Below are positions 34,863-43,866 of a DNA stretch of 44,860 nt, piece after piece. This stretch comes from CAYJHC01 sp964369465. Its GTDB lineage: Bacteria; Bacillota; Clostridia; Peptostreptococcales; Anaerovoracaceae. The number at the start of each line of letters is the position of its first letter. Position 1 is the stretch's first letter. Both the position numbers and the translations under genes were made by a program. The notes beneath the pieces are model-generated. The model ran no database searches and was not told the DNA's origin. It was given only the letters and a program-made list of their open reading frames with translations. The stretch covers positions 1-44,860 of the forward strand of contig CAYJEX010000014.1 of NCBI GenBank assembly GCA_964369465.1, read 5' to 3'.

Positions 34863-35791
34863 AATATTCCTTTTGCTTCGTGGAAATCTCTAGCTTCTAA
34901 ACAATCTTTCCTAATTTGCTCACTTAACTTTTCTAACGAATCAAATTTTATTTCATCCCTAGTTTTTATAATGAATTCGACTTTAATTTCTTTTCCGTAT
35001 AATTCTTTATCAAAATCAAAAATATGTGTTTCAATATTTTTTTCTCCGTTTCCAACAGTAGGCTTTTCTCCTAAATTTGTAATGCTATTATATGAAATGC
35101 CTTTGTATACACACCTTGTAGTGTATACTCCGTTTGGTGGAGTCACCATGCTTTTATCAACGGATAAGTTTGAAGTTGGAAATCCTATTTTTTTACCCAA
35201 TCTATTACCTACAACCACTTCTCCATTCACGGAATAATTTCTCCCCATATATTTATTGCATTCCTCAACTTTACCTTCTTCAATAAATTTTCTAATAAGT
35301 GTTGAGCTTACCAAAACACCATCAATCATATATGGTTCCATTAGGTGTAATTTAAAACCTTTTTCTATCCCTTTTTGCATCAGTATTTCAGGCGTTCCTA
35401 TAGCTCCACTTCCAAATCTATAGTTGAATCCGCAATACGCCTCTTTCATTTTAAGCTTATCTAGCAACAAGTGCTGAATGAAATCCTCTGGGGAAAGTTT
35501 TTGTATTTCACTATCGAAAGACAAATTAAACATATATTCAACACCTAGTTTTTCTAAAATATCAACTTTTTCGGAAAACGTAATAATGTTTTTTATCTTT
35601 GAGCTTTCGAGTAAGTTTTTAGGATGGTTTGAAAAAGTGAAAACAGCTGGCGACAAGCCAGCAATTTTAGCAGTATCAATTGTTTTTTTGATTAATTCCT
35701 GATGACCTTTGTGAACTCCGTCGAAATTCCCCAAAGCAACAACTGTGCTATTTATTCTTTTTATTTCACTAATATTATTATATATCTTCAT
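34859..35791 (-). CDS. ribF: Bifunctional riboflavin kinase / FMN adenylyltransferase
   Basis: A 310-residue RibF that makes FMN and FAD from riboflavin. The N-terminal adenylyltransferase has ALGNFDGVHKGHQELI and, later, SSTLIRKFIEEG; the C-terminal kinase has VNGEVVVGNRLGKKIGFPTSNL and NLGEKPTVG. Length is normal. It follows truB by 21 bases, the usual Firmicutes order, with GGAAG before the ATG. Its product FMN is used (reduced) by chorismate synthase encoded further down the array; any functional meaning of that linkage is speculation. Confidence 0.95.
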   Translation of the reverse strand: MKIYNNISEIKRINSTVVALGNFDGVHKGHQELIKKTIDTAKIAGLSPAVFTFSNHPKNLLESSKIKNIITFSEKVDILEKLGVEYMFNLSFDSEIQKLSPEDFIQHLLLDKLKMKEAYCGFNYRFGSGAIGTPEILMQKGIEKGFKLHLMEPYMIDGVLVSSTLIRKFIEEGKVEECNKYMGRNYSVNGEVVVGNRLGKKIGFPTSNLSVDKSMVTPPNGVYTTRCVYKGISYNSITNLGEKPTVGNGEKNIETHIFDFDKELYGKEIKVEFIIKTRDEIKFDSLEKLSEQIRKDCLEARDFHEAKGIL

Positions 35792-35812
35792 CGTTTGCTT
35801 CCATTTATCGCT

Positions 35813-36694
35813 TCAATATAACATTTTGTCTACTCTCAAAATATCATCTCTTACTACTCCAACACCCACAAAATCATTATCGCCAAAAACTTTATATCTG
35901 TTATCTATTCCTTCTTTTATTTCATCAATCACATTAATATTTATGCTTTTTCCATTCATATAATCTTTCATATATTTGTCATTTAGAGAAATCACACCAA
36001 AATTCACAAGCGGATATTCCGGAGGAAGAATTATTTTCTCTATATCCTCTTTTTCCATTTCTTTAAGTTTCATAATATTTATAGTATTTTGTATTGTGAA
36101 AACTCCTGATTTCGTTCTTGTTAACCCTGTCATTATCCCTAAATTGTTTAGTTTTAGACCAATATCATTACACAAACTTCTAATATATGTTCCTTTAGAA
36201 CATGAAACGGTAAAACTGATATGCGGAATATCTATAATAATATTAGAAATGCTGTGTATTGTGACAATGCGGCTTTTTATTTCTACTTCTTTTCCTTCTC
36301 TAGCATATTCGTATAGTTTTTTTCCATTCACTTTCAGCGCAGAGTATTTGGGAGGTTTTTGAGTCACTTCACCTACAAAACTGTTGATACTAGAAAGAAC
36401 TTTTTCGTCAGAGAATTTAGGTACTTCTTTCTTTTGGACAACACTTCCCCAGATATCTAAAGTGTCTGTTTCTATTCCAAGTAGCATTTCAACATCATAC
36501 ACTTTTTCGTCTAAATCAGTATAATCCATTATTCTAGTTGATCTTCCAATGCATATTGGTAGGACTCCTGTTGCCATTGGATCTAATGTTCCTGTATGTC
36601 CCACTCTCTTGATGCCAGAAGCTCTTCTAATTATCGCAACGCAATCATGTGAAGTCATGTCTTTTTCTTTGTAAACGTTAATTATTCCATTCAA
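35813..36694 (-). CDS. truB: tRNA pseudouridine-55 synthase
   Basis: A 293-residue TruB that forms pseudouridine 55 in the T-loop of tRNAs. The N-terminal NVYKEKDMTSHDCVA is followed by the catalytic block GHTGTLDPMATGVLPICIG with the nucleophilic Asp, then KPPKYSALKVNGKKLYEYAREG and the CSKGTYIRSL motif. A TGA stop lies immediately before the ATG in frame, which fixes the start; GGAG is 13 bases upstream, a longer gap than usual. Confidence 0.95.
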   Translation of the reverse strand: MNGIINVYKEKDMTSHDCVAIIRRASGIKRVGHTGTLDPMATGVLPICIGRSTRIMDYTDLDEKVYDVEMLLGIETDTLDIWGSVVQKKEVPKFSDEKVLSSINSFVGEVTQKPPKYSALKVNGKKLYEYAREGKEVEIKSRIVTIHSISNIIIDIPHISFTVSCSKGTYIRSLCNDIGLKLNNLGIMTGLTRTKSGVFTIQNTINIMKLKEMEKEDIEKIILPPEYPLVNFGVISLNDKYMKDYMNGKSININVIDEIKEGIDNRYKVFGDNDFVGVGVVRDDILRVDKMLY

Positions 36695-36706
36695 GTCAAT
36701 GACTCC

Positions 36707-37684
36707 TTACCCTACAAATTTAAGTTCTATTTCTTTTTTTATACTGTCTGCTACTTCGGAGATTGTTTTATTGCTTGTAAACCCTGCTGCCTTTATATGT
36801 CCACCGCCGCCATTTTCTTCTGCAATTTGAGCCACATCAAAATATGATTTTGCACGCATACTTACTTTTACTCCATCTTCCACTTCTTTTAAAACAATAG
36901 CAACCTCTACACCTTCTATGCTTCTCAACAAATTGCTCGTACTTTCAACATCTTCAATAGTGCAATTCATTTCTGACAAAAGTTTTTTAGTAATTTGCAA
37001 CAACGCCATTTTACCATCACAACAAATTTCAACATCTTCAATCAATCTTCCTTTGAGTTTCAAAACTTTATATGGTGTGTTTTCATTAATACTCACTGCA
37101 ATATCTCTGTACGAGTCCCTTATATCATATAGTTTCGCCATTATTTCATGACTTCTTTTGTCAGTGTTTGCGTTTAAAAAATTACCCGTATCCGTTGTTA
37201 TTGCAGTATATATTGCAATAGCAGCTTTTTCGTTTAGTGTTACATTGTTTGCTTCAAGCATCTCAAAAATTATTTCACCTGTTGCTGCAATATCAGAATC
37301 AATATAATTATATTCTCCTATATGATCGCTTGTAAAATGATGATCTATGACAATTTTATGTTTCCCCTTTTGAAATAATTCTATCCTATTTGGTATTCGA
37401 CTGTGATCACCACAATCAATTAAAGCCGTAATTATATCTTTGCCATCATCTTTTCTAAAATCCTTATAATTTATTATATATTCGTCATTTAAAAATTTAA
37501 TGTTTTGAGGAAGTTCCTCTTCAAGAACAACAAACGTCTCTGTTCCTTCCTTCCTAAGTGCTTCGCACAACGCAACCGAGGAGCCTATAGCATCTCCATC
37601 AACAAGTATATGCGGAAACAAGAGAACAGTTTCATTTCCATTTAAAACATTCCATATTTCTTTGTAAGTGTTATTTTTATTCAT
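36707..37684 (-). CDS. nrnA: DHH-family nanoRNase / pAp phosphatase
   Basis: A 325-residue DHH/DHHA1 phosphoesterase of the NrnA type. The DHH domain shows LVDGDAIGS, ALIDCGDHSRI and the signature VIDHHFTSD; the DHHA1 domain ends with the RNA-binding GGGGHIKAAGF. NrnA degrades very short RNAs and dephosphorylates pAp in the cytoplasm; related enzymes also act on pGpG or c-di-AMP products. It lies between rbfA and truB, its standard place. The ribosome site is weak (AGGT, 11 bases away). Confidence 0.92.
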   Translation of the reverse strand: MNKNNTYKEIWNVLNGNETVLLFPHILVDGDAIGSSVALCEALRKEGTETFVVLEEELPQNIKFLNDEYIINYKDFRKDDGKDIITALIDCGDHSRIPNRIELFQKGKHKIVIDHHFTSDHIGEYNYIDSDIAATGEIIFEMLEANNVTLNEKAAIAIYTAITTDTGNFLNANTDKRSHEIMAKLYDIRDSYRDIAVSINENTPYKVLKLKGRLIEDVEICCDGKMALLQITKKLLSEMNCTIEDVESTSNLLRSIEGVEVAIVLKEVEDGVKVSMRAKSYFDVAQIAEENGGGGHIKAAGFTSNKTISEVADSIKKEIELKFVG

Positions 37685-37758
37685 GCTGTCATTTTACCTA
37701 TATTCTAACAATAACTAGCTAACGTTTTCTTTTTCATTTTCTTTTGTAATATTCTAAG

Positions 37759-38121
37759 TTATTGTTTGTTTATTTTAGAAATTAGTTCATCAATATGCGC
37801 ACCTGTTTCAAAAGATTTATCAATCTTAAAACGAAGTTCTGGAATATGCCTTACTTTTACTTGAGCTGCTATTTCTTTTTTTATGAAACCTTTCGAGTGA
37901 TCTAGTGCCTCTAGCACGCCAGCTTCTCTTTCTTTCTTTTCATCACCATTCACAAAGCATGTCAAAAAAATCGTAGCATAACTTCCATCGCCTGAAACTT
38001 CCACATCAGTAACGCTAATCATTCCCTCTAGCCTAGGGTCTTTTAAATCTTTAAGTATCATTTGGCTGACTATTCTTTGTATTTCTCCTCCTAGTCTGCC
38101 TGCTTTGAATCCTTTACCCAT
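37759..38121 (-). CDS. rbfA: Ribosome-binding factor A
   Basis: A 120-residue RbfA, which helps mature the 16S rRNA 5' end on the 30S subunit. It has the KH-like fold stretch RLGGEIQRIVSQMILKDLKDPRL, the ISVTDVEVSGDGSYATIFLT segment and the C-terminal VRHIPELRFKIDKSFE. GGGAGG precedes the ATG. It lies 15 bases after infB. Confidence 0.95.
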   Translation of the reverse strand: MGKGFKAGRLGGEIQRIVSQMILKDLKDPRLEGMISVTDVEVSGDGSYATIFLTCFVNGDEKKEREAGVLEALDHSKGFIKKEIAAQVKVRHIPELRFKIDKSFETGAHIDELISKINKQ

Positions 38122-38136
38122 TATTGCCTCCCTTGC

Positions 38137-40926
38137 TTAGCTTCTAGCGATTTCTTCCATTTGGAAACATTCAATAACATCTCCTTCTTTGATATCGTTA
38201 TAATTTTCAATACCTATACCGCATTCATAACCTTGAGCAACTTCTTTTGCATCATCTTTGAATCTCTTAAGTGATGAGATTTTTCCTTCATGTATTACAA
38301 TTCCATCTCTAACAAGTCTAACTTCTGCATTACGAACTACTTTTCCACTCGTTACGTATGCTCCTCCTATTATTCCTATTCCTGGGAGTTTGAAAGTATC
38401 TCTAATTTCAACAGTTCCTAATACTACTTCTTTGTATTCAGGATCTAGCATACCCTTAATCGCATTAGTTACATCATCAATTATATTGTAGATAACTCTG
38501 TATGTCTTGATTTGTACGTTTTCTCTATCAGCAGTTGTACTTACAGCAACGCTCGGTCTAACATTGAATCCAATAATGATAGCTCCCGATGTCCCTGCTA
38601 AAGCAACATCTGATTCAGTTACCGCACCTACTCCAGAATATATTATCTTTACTCTTACATTTTCTGTCGAAAGTTTCTCTAGAGATCCTACTACTGCTCC
38701 TACAGAACCTCTCACATCTCCTTTTACGATTAAATTAAGATCTTTAATTTCCCCTTCTTGAATTTGACTAAACAATTCTTCTAAAGTTGTACTAGCATTT
38801 CTAGCCAAAACTTCTTCTCTTTGTTTGCCTCTTCTTTTTTCAGCAATTTCTTTTGCTAATCTATCATCTTTTACTGAGTTGAAAGTATCTCCTGCAGCTG
38901 GAACTTCTGTCAAACCTAATATTTCAACCGCTGTTGCAGGTCCTGCTTTTCTGATCGTATCTCCCTTGAAATTTGACATCAGCCTAATTTTACCTGATGT
39001 AGTCCCCGCTACAATACTTTGCCCTGCTTTTAATGTTCCATTCGTTACAAGTAGTGTTGCAATAGGCCCTTTTGCTTTGTCTAGTCTTGCTTCAATTACT
39101 GTACCCATCGCAAGTCTGTCTGCGTTTGCTTTCAGTTCTAATACTTCTGCCTGCAACAAGATCATTTCCAATAAATTAACTATACCATCACCTTTTTTTG
39201 CAGAAACTGGAACAGCAATTACATCACCACCCCACTCTTCAACTACTACTCCGTTGGAACTTAAATCTTGTTTTACCATATCAGGATTTGCACCTGGTTT
39301 GTCCATCTTATTAATTGCAACAATAATAGGAACTCCCGCTGCTTTTGCATGGCTTATTGATTCTAATGTTTGAGGTTTCACACTATCATCAGCTGCAACA
39401 ACAAGCACTGCAATGTCAGTAATGTTTGCACCTCTGGCTCTCATTGCTGTAAATGCTTCGTGGCCTGGTGTATCTAAAAATACAATTTTTTTGCCATTGA
39501 TATCTACTTCTGATGCCCCTATATGCTGCGTGATTCCGCCCGATTCTTGCGCTGTAACATTTGTCTTCCTTATTGCATCTAAAAGTGATGTTTTACCATG
39601 GTCTACGTGCCCCATTACAGTAATAATAGGTGGCCTTGGTTTTAGTTGATCTTCCTTATCCTCAAATGTTTCAAGTCCTTCATCTATTACTTCCTCTTCT
39701 ACTTTACCAATTACAACACTTAGTCCTAATTCTCCCGCTAAAAGTTGTACCGTGTCTTCATCCAGAGAAGCATTAATATTTGTGACCATTCCAAGTTTTA
39801 ATAATGTTAATATTACTTGTGAACTCGAAACCATCATCTGCTCACAAAAGCCAGCAACTGTAATTGGAACATTAATTACTCTTGTTCCAACAGGCATATC
39901 TTCTGTTATTATTTCTTGTTCAATAATTTCTTTACTTCTTTGTTGTTTCTTTCCTTTAGTCTTCTTTTCTAGTCCACCCTCATCATACGAAAGTCTTGTA
40001 TATTTAGAATCTTTATTCCCCCCAAAATTGTTTTTGCTTCCTTTATTTGCACTGAAATTTTCTCCATCTTTTTCATTTCTTTTTCTAAAATCTCTACTCT
40101 GTTTTTTCCCTGATTTATCTGCAGGCACTGCTTCTTGTATTGGGGCTGTTGGTCTTGAGCCTTCAGTATTGCTCTTTCTTTCTACTCGACCATCGTTATG
40201 GTTATTTCTTTTTTCTTTGAAGCTTCCATTGTCTTTATCAAAATGTCTTTTTCCTTCGCCTGCTGGTTTAGCATCTCTCCTAAAGTCTCTAGAAACTGGT
40301 TTCTCTTTTTTAGCTTCTTCTTTTTTTCTTTGCCTTTTTTCTTCTTCTTCTTTTTCTCTATCTTTTGCAGTGCTTACAATTCTAATATCTAAAGTGGATT
40401 TCTTTTCTTTTTTATCATTTTGCTGCCCTACTTGAGTTTTCTTATCTTCTGATATATCTTGTGATTCTTCAGCTTTAACTTCAGCTTTCTTTACTTCTGT
40501 GTCTTTGCTTTTTTCTTTATCTTTTGCTACAGAAACCGATTTCTCTTTTTCTTTCACTTCTACATCAGTTTTTTCTTTTTTCTTTGTAGTTTCTTTGTTG
40601 TCTTTTGCTATTTTTTCTTCAACTTCCTCAGAAGCAACAGGTGTTCCCTTTGGTGCTCTTGCCGCAACTTCATCAGAAATCATAGGCTTTCCTCTTAGTC
40701 CCCTTGATGCAACTTCATCAGAAACCATAGGTTTTCCCCTTCTTGGCGTTGTCTTTTTTTCTTGTCCATCAATTGATGCTCCTACCATAGCTTGTTTAAG
40801 CTTTTCTAAACTCTCCTCTGGTATAGTACTGTTCGCTCTTTTTACATCAATACCTAGTTCTGCTGCTTTTGCAATAATATCTTTGCTTTCTCTATCTATT
40901 TCTTTTCCTAATTCATTTACTTTCAT
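38137..40926 (-). CDS. infB: Translation initiation factor IF-2
   Basis: IF-2 of 929 residues, a GTPase that brings initiator tRNA to the ribosome. The N-terminal helical IF2N domain (1 to about 50) is followed by about 270 low-complexity Lys/Glu/Arg-rich residues, a second IF2N copy, and the G domain with GHVDHGKTS, DTPGHEAF, NKMDKPG and SAKKGDG; domains II-IV follow. Residues 64-102 hold three tandem 15-residue units of the type GKPMVSDEVASRG. I chose the ATG at 40926, which overlaps the stop of the L7Ae-like gene (ATGA); a GTG four codons upstream abuts GAGAG and is not usable. Confidence 0.96.
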   Translation of the reverse strand: MKVNELGKEIDRESKDIIAKAAELGIDVKRANSTIPEESLEKLKQAMVGASIDGQEKKTTPRRGKPMVSDEVASRGLRGKPMISDEVAARAPKGTPVASEEVEEKIAKDNKETTKKKEKTDVEVKEKEKSVSVAKDKEKSKDTEVKKAEVKAEESQDISEDKKTQVGQQNDKKEKKSTLDIRIVSTAKDREKEEEEKRQRKKEEAKKEKPVSRDFRRDAKPAGEGKRHFDKDNGSFKEKRNNHNDGRVERKSNTEGSRPTAPIQEAVPADKSGKKQSRDFRKRNEKDGENFSANKGSKNNFGGNKDSKYTRLSYDEGGLEKKTKGKKQQRSKEIIEQEIITEDMPVGTRVINVPITVAGFCEQMMVSSSQVILTLLKLGMVTNINASLDEDTVQLLAGELGLSVVIGKVEEEVIDEGLETFEDKEDQLKPRPPIITVMGHVDHGKTSLLDAIRKTNVTAQESGGITQHIGASEVDINGKKIVFLDTPGHEAFTAMRARGANITDIAVLVVAADDSVKPQTLESISHAKAAGVPIIVAINKMDKPGANPDMVKQDLSSNGVVVEEWGGDVIAVPVSAKKGDGIVNLLEMILLQAEVLELKANADRLAMGTVIEARLDKAKGPIATLLVTNGTLKAGQSIVAGTTSGKIRLMSNFKGDTIRKAGPATAVEILGLTEVPAAGDTFNSVKDDRLAKEIAEKRRGKQREEVLARNASTTLEELFSQIQEGEIKDLNLIVKGDVRGSVGAVVGSLEKLSTENVRVKIIYSGVGAVTESDVALAGTSGAIIIGFNVRPSVAVSTTADRENVQIKTYRVIYNIIDDVTNAIKGMLDPEYKEVVLGTVEIRDTFKLPGIGIIGGAYVTSGKVVRNAEVRLVRDGIVIHEGKISSLKRFKDDAKEVAQGYECGIGIENYNDIKEGDVIECFQMEEIARS

Positions 40927-41243
40927 ATACGCTGGCACCTCTCTTTTTCTATTTCATCCTTTATTACTTTTGCAAAGTTTTTGTCTGTAATCCCCAATAC
41001 TCCTATTTCTTTCTTTCCTAGTATTTTTCCAAGTTCCTCTTTTGTGAAAATTGTTTCGACCTCTATGTTTTCCTTTTGGCAAAATATCTCTATATTTTTT
41101 TTACTACTACCACCTAAATCCTCGGCTAATATAACAAGGTGAACTTTTTTCTTTTTTATATACGATTCGCAACTGTATGCACCTTCAACTAAATTTCTTG
41201 ATTTTTTTGCGAATCCCAAGTAACTTTCTACTTTAGGTCTCAC
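40923..41243 (-). CDS. ylxQ: L7Ae-like RNA-binding protein (YlxQ)
   Basis: A 106-residue protein of the L7Ae/L30e/Gadd45 fold, matching YlxQ of Firmicutes by sequence (YLGFAKKSRNLVEGAYSCESYIKKKKVHLVILAEDLG) and by its fixed place between ylxR and infB. L7Ae proteins bind kink-turn RNA; the role of YlxQ is not well defined. It starts at GTG 41243 and overlaps ylxR by 11 bases, and its stop overlaps infB by four, so all three are translationally coupled. Confidence 0.9.
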   Translation of the reverse strand: MRPKVESYLGFAKKSRNLVEGAYSCESYIKKKKVHLVILAEDLGGSSKKNIEIFCQKENIEVETIFTKEELGKILGKKEIGVLGITDKNFAKVIKDEIEKERCQRI

Positions 41244-41514
41244 TCTTCATCACCTCTGTTTTCATTGAGTCCTTTATCTTTTCAAACTCTTCTGAACTTA
41301 AATTTCTTTTGAATGATCGTTGGAATGCTTTCCTCTTTTCAGCCACATCTATACATTCTGTGGTTTTGCATAAATAGCACCCTCTTCCTTTTTTTTTGCC
41401 TTCAACATCTATTTGGACTTCGCCATCTACGTCTACAAATCGCACAAGTTCATTTTGATTTTTTTTTATCCTACATCCAATACATGTTCTTTGAGGATTT
41501 TTCTTTTGTTTCAC
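41233..41514 (-). CDS. ylxR: YlxR/RnpM family RNA-binding protein (DUF448)
   Basis: A 93-residue basic protein. The family hallmark is RTCIGCRIKKNQNELVRFV near the N-terminus, with a second half GRGCYLCKTTECIDVAEKRKAFQRSFK. The Bacillus subtilis homolog has been reported to bind RNase P RNA and modulate the enzyme (name RnpM), which is interesting because rnpB is also in this window. The start is GTG at 41514 after AAGGAGG with a six-base gap. It lies between nusA and ylxQ as in most Firmicutes. Confidence 0.93.
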   Translation of the reverse strand: MKQKKNPQRTCIGCRIKKNQNELVRFVDVDGEVQIDVEGKKKGRGCYLCKTTECIDVAEKRKAFQRSFKRNLSSEEFEKIKDSMKTEVMKSET

Positions 41515-41547
41515 AAACAGCCTCCTTGCAATAAATCTATGTAATGC

Positions 41548-42678
41548 TTATTCTTCTTCTACTACTTGAGGTTCCTCAGGTATTTCTACTTCTTTTTCTG
41601 TTTCTTCTAATCCCTGTTCATATTGGCTACGGCTTTTTATGTCTAGTTTCCACCCACAAAGCTTCGCTGCTAATCTAACATTTTGACCCGACTTACCTAT
41701 CGCAAGTGATAATTGCATATCTGGAACAACCACAGTTGCAACCTTATCTTCTTCTACAATAACTTCTTCTACAGTTGCCGGATTTAGAACATTGGAGATC
41801 AGTTCTATAGGATCATCATTCCAATCTATTACATCTATTTTTTCGCCAAACAATTCATCTGTTACGCTTTCTACTCTATGCCCTTTTGCTCCAACGCAAG
41901 CACCTATTGCATCTACTTTGCTATCGTTAGTTGAAACAGCAATTTTGCTTCTAGAGCCTTGCTCTCTTGCTATACTTCTAATTTCCACAATTCCTTCTTC
42001 AATTTCTGGAACTTCAAGTTCAAATAATCCTTTCACCAAATTAGGATGACTTCTTGACACGTAAATTTGAGGCCCTTTAGTTGTTTTTTTAACGTCAAGT
42101 ACTAACACTTTCACATAATCGCCAACTTTAAATCTTTCCCCTTTAACTTGTTCTCTTTGTGGCAGGAATACCTCTGCCTTTTCTATTTCTAAAAAGATAG
42201 TACTATTATTGATTCTCTGAACTTGGCCAATTACTACCGTTCCAATTTTATCAACAAATTTATCATATATCATTTGTCTTTCTATATCTTTTATCTTATT
42301 CACAACAACATTCTTTGTACTTTGTGTCGCAATCCTAGAGAAAATATCAGTGTCCATAGGATCTAAGTGGTATTCTACAACATCTCCTATTTCAAATCTT
42401 TCATCTATTTCTCTAGCCTCGTCCAAGCTTACTTCTGTTTTGTCATTTACAACTTCCTCAACAACGTAGCAAACTTGAAAGATCATTAATTTACCTGTTT
42501 TTTTGTCAGGTCTAATTCTAATATTTGGTTCACTTTCGCCATGTGCTCTTTTGTAAGTAGATGTCAATGCGCTTTCTAGTGATTCAATAATCACTTCTTT
42601 CGCAATACCCTTTTCTTTTGCCAAACGCTCCAACGCTTCAATAAATGTCATGTTAGAATCTTCTCTTTTATTTCTCAT
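41548..42678 (-). CDS. nusA: Transcription termination/antitermination factor NusA
   Basis: A 376-residue NusA that binds RNA polymerase and nascent RNA and affects pausing and termination. The N-terminal polymerase-binding domain begins FIEALERLAKEKGIAKEVI; the S1 domain is at about 134-200 (GTVVIGQVQRINNSTIFLEI), followed by KH1 (IGACVGAKGHRVESV) and KH2 (LAIGKSGQNVRLAAKLCGW). A short acidic tail replaces the longer repeats of proteobacteria, as usual in Firmicutes. The ATG at 42678 has AGGAGG six bases upstream. NusA could itself act on the leader hairpin before rimP. Confidence 0.95.
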   Translation of the reverse strand: MRNKREDSNMTFIEALERLAKEKGIAKEVIIESLESALTSTYKRAHGESEPNIRIRPDKKTGKLMIFQVCYVVEEVVNDKTEVSLDEAREIDERFEIGDVVEYHLDPMDTDIFSRIATQSTKNVVVNKIKDIERQMIYDKFVDKIGTVVIGQVQRINNSTIFLEIEKAEVFLPQREQVKGERFKVGDYVKVLVLDVKKTTKGPQIYVSRSHPNLVKGLFELEVPEIEEGIVEIRSIAREQGSRSKIAVSTNDSKVDAIGACVGAKGHRVESVTDELFGEKIDVIDWNDDPIELISNVLNPATVEEVIVEEDKVATVVVPDMQLSLAIGKSGQNVRLAAKLCGWKLDIKSRSQYEQGLEETEKEVEIPEEPQVVEEE

Positions 42679-42688
42679 ATATTTCCTC

Positions 42689-43156
42689 CTAAAATATTAT
42701 TGCTAATTTACATTTCGCCACTTGGCTCATTTTGATTTGAACGATATCTTCATTATTTTCTATTTCAACAAATTCTTCATTCACTGAAATCAATTTTCCT
42801 TCAATTCTTTTTGTGTTATTTATTGGCTCGTAAAGTTTTATTTCTACTATTTCTCCTATGTGTCTTATATAATGCTCTATAGTAAACAACTCTCTATTTA
42901 TTCCTGGCGAAGAAACTTCCAAGAAATAGTTTTGAGTTATAGGGTCTTCTTCATCCAACACTTCGCTTATATGCCTGCTAACTTTTTCGCAGTCATCCAT
43001 AGAAATGCCTTCGCCATTTATTTTATCAATATAAACTCTTAAAAACCAATCTTTGCCCTCTTTGACAAACTCGACATTATATAGTTCATATCCGTCCTGT
43101 TCCAAAAAATCTTTCGAAGTTCGGTACAGGAAATCTTTAATTTTTTCTTTCGACAT
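42689..43156 (-). CDS. rimP: Ribosome maturation factor RimP
   Basis: A 155-residue RimP needed for 30S subunit maturation. The N-terminal part carries the GYELYNVEFVKEGKDWFLRVYID block and SMDDCEKVSRHISEVLDEED, followed by YFLEVSSPGINREL and a C-terminal Sm-like barrel. AGAGGGAAGG precedes the ATG. It is first in the nusA-infB array, downstream of a promoter and a leader hairpin. Confidence 0.94.
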   Translation of the reverse strand: MSKEKIKDFLYRTSKDFLEQDGYELYNVEFVKEGKDWFLRVYIDKINGEGISMDDCEKVSRHISEVLDEEDPITQNYFLEVSSPGINRELFTIEHYIRHIGEIVEIKLYEPINNTKRIEGKLISVNEEFVEIENNEDIVQIKMSQVAKCKLAIIF

Positions 43157-43170
43157 TAAACCTTCCCTCT

Positions 43171-43220
43171 AAAAAATACAAAGAGTGGTTACCCACTCTT
43201 TTGCTCAAATCATATATTCC
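43171..43220 (-). promoter_or_regulatory. rimP leader with terminator-like hairpin (candidate attenuator)
   Basis: On the minus strand, AAAGAGTGG pairs with CCACTCTTT (43193-43201 with 43180-43188) around a four-base loop and is followed by GTATTTTTT. It lies between the promoter at 43227-43255 and rimP, within a leader of about 64 nt, so transcription must pass it to reach rimP, nusA and the rest. This is an attenuator layout, resembling the 'rimP leader' family I recall from Rfam. It could alternatively end the zinc-ribbon transcript. Confidence 0.65.
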
Positions 43221-43226
43221 ATATAA

Positions 43227-43255
43227 ATAATAGCATGTTTTCTTTATAATTGCAA
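43227..43255 (-). promoter_or_regulatory. Promoter of the rimP-nusA-infB-aro array
   Basis: On the minus strand TTGCAA (43250-43255) and TATTAT (43227-43232) are separated by exactly 17 bp, with TG one base before the -10. Transcription would start near 43220. Confidence 0.78.
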
Positions 43256-43323
43256 TATTTTTTTGAATATTTGATGTTTCGTTTTTCTTATTATCATTAA
43301 ATATGGCAAACATTACATATTTA

Positions 43324-43866
43324 TTAAACTTGACTATTTTTTCTTCTTATCGCACCAATTAAAAACAATATCGGTAGCACCGAGTTGAAGATTATAGTTA
43401 CTGCGCCTACTGATACAAGCGAGAGATTCCCTTCAATAATCCCTAGAATAAATGTAATCGGTAGTATAGCTAGAACTATTATTGCTAGTACGGCTAGTTT
43501 TCCTGCCTTTTCTTTTTTTGTGCACCAAACAACTCCTAGTATCCCCATTGTTAGCATAAGACCACCTAGCACAATATTTGTTGCTGTAAGATAAGCTGCA
43601 TACCACGAAGGCAAACCAAGGCTAATCATTTCTAACTGCTTAGCATAAGGGTTAACTAGATCCCCCAAGCCTCCTAGTATAGCGAGGGATGCAAAGACAA
43701 TAGAAATAATTCCTACTACTTTCAACATTCTCCTTCCCGGTATCTTGTTATTTCCCACTGTAGTAACTGATGCCACTGTAGAATCATTTACTTCTTGCTT
43801 TGCTCCGCATATAGTACAAAACGCCGTTTCGTTTTGTATTTCTTTTCCGCAATTTATACAATACAT
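43324..43866 (-). CDS. Zinc-ribbon membrane protein, copy 1
   Basis: A 180-residue protein with an N-terminal zinc ribbon (CINCGKEI...FCTICGAK, two CxxC pairs in the first 22 residues), a short linker, and four hydrophobic segments (about 48-68, 88-110, 118-140, 150-172). The ribbon should lie in the cytoplasm. Function is unknown. It is closely similar to the gene at 44140-44760, with the same order GRRMLKVVGIIS, LPSWYAAYLTATNIVLGGLMLTMGILG and VVWCTKKEKAGKLAVLAII, so the two arose by tandem duplication. The linker is shorter here. GGGAGGG precedes the ATG. Confidence 0.8.
   Translation of the reverse strand: MYCINCGKEIQNETAFCTICGAKQEVNDSTVASVTTVGNNKIPGRRMLKVVGIISIVFASLAILGGLGDLVNPYAKQLEMISLGLPSWYAAYLTATNIVLGGLMLTMGILGVVWCTKKEKAGKLAVLAIIVLAILPITFILGIIEGNLSLVSVGAVTIIFNSVLPILFLIGAIRRKNSQV

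Noticed and set aside
40198..40392. Phe/Ser-rich open frames antisense to infB
   Set aside because: They are complements of the Lys/Glu-rich low-complexity region of IF-2; no start sites or homology.
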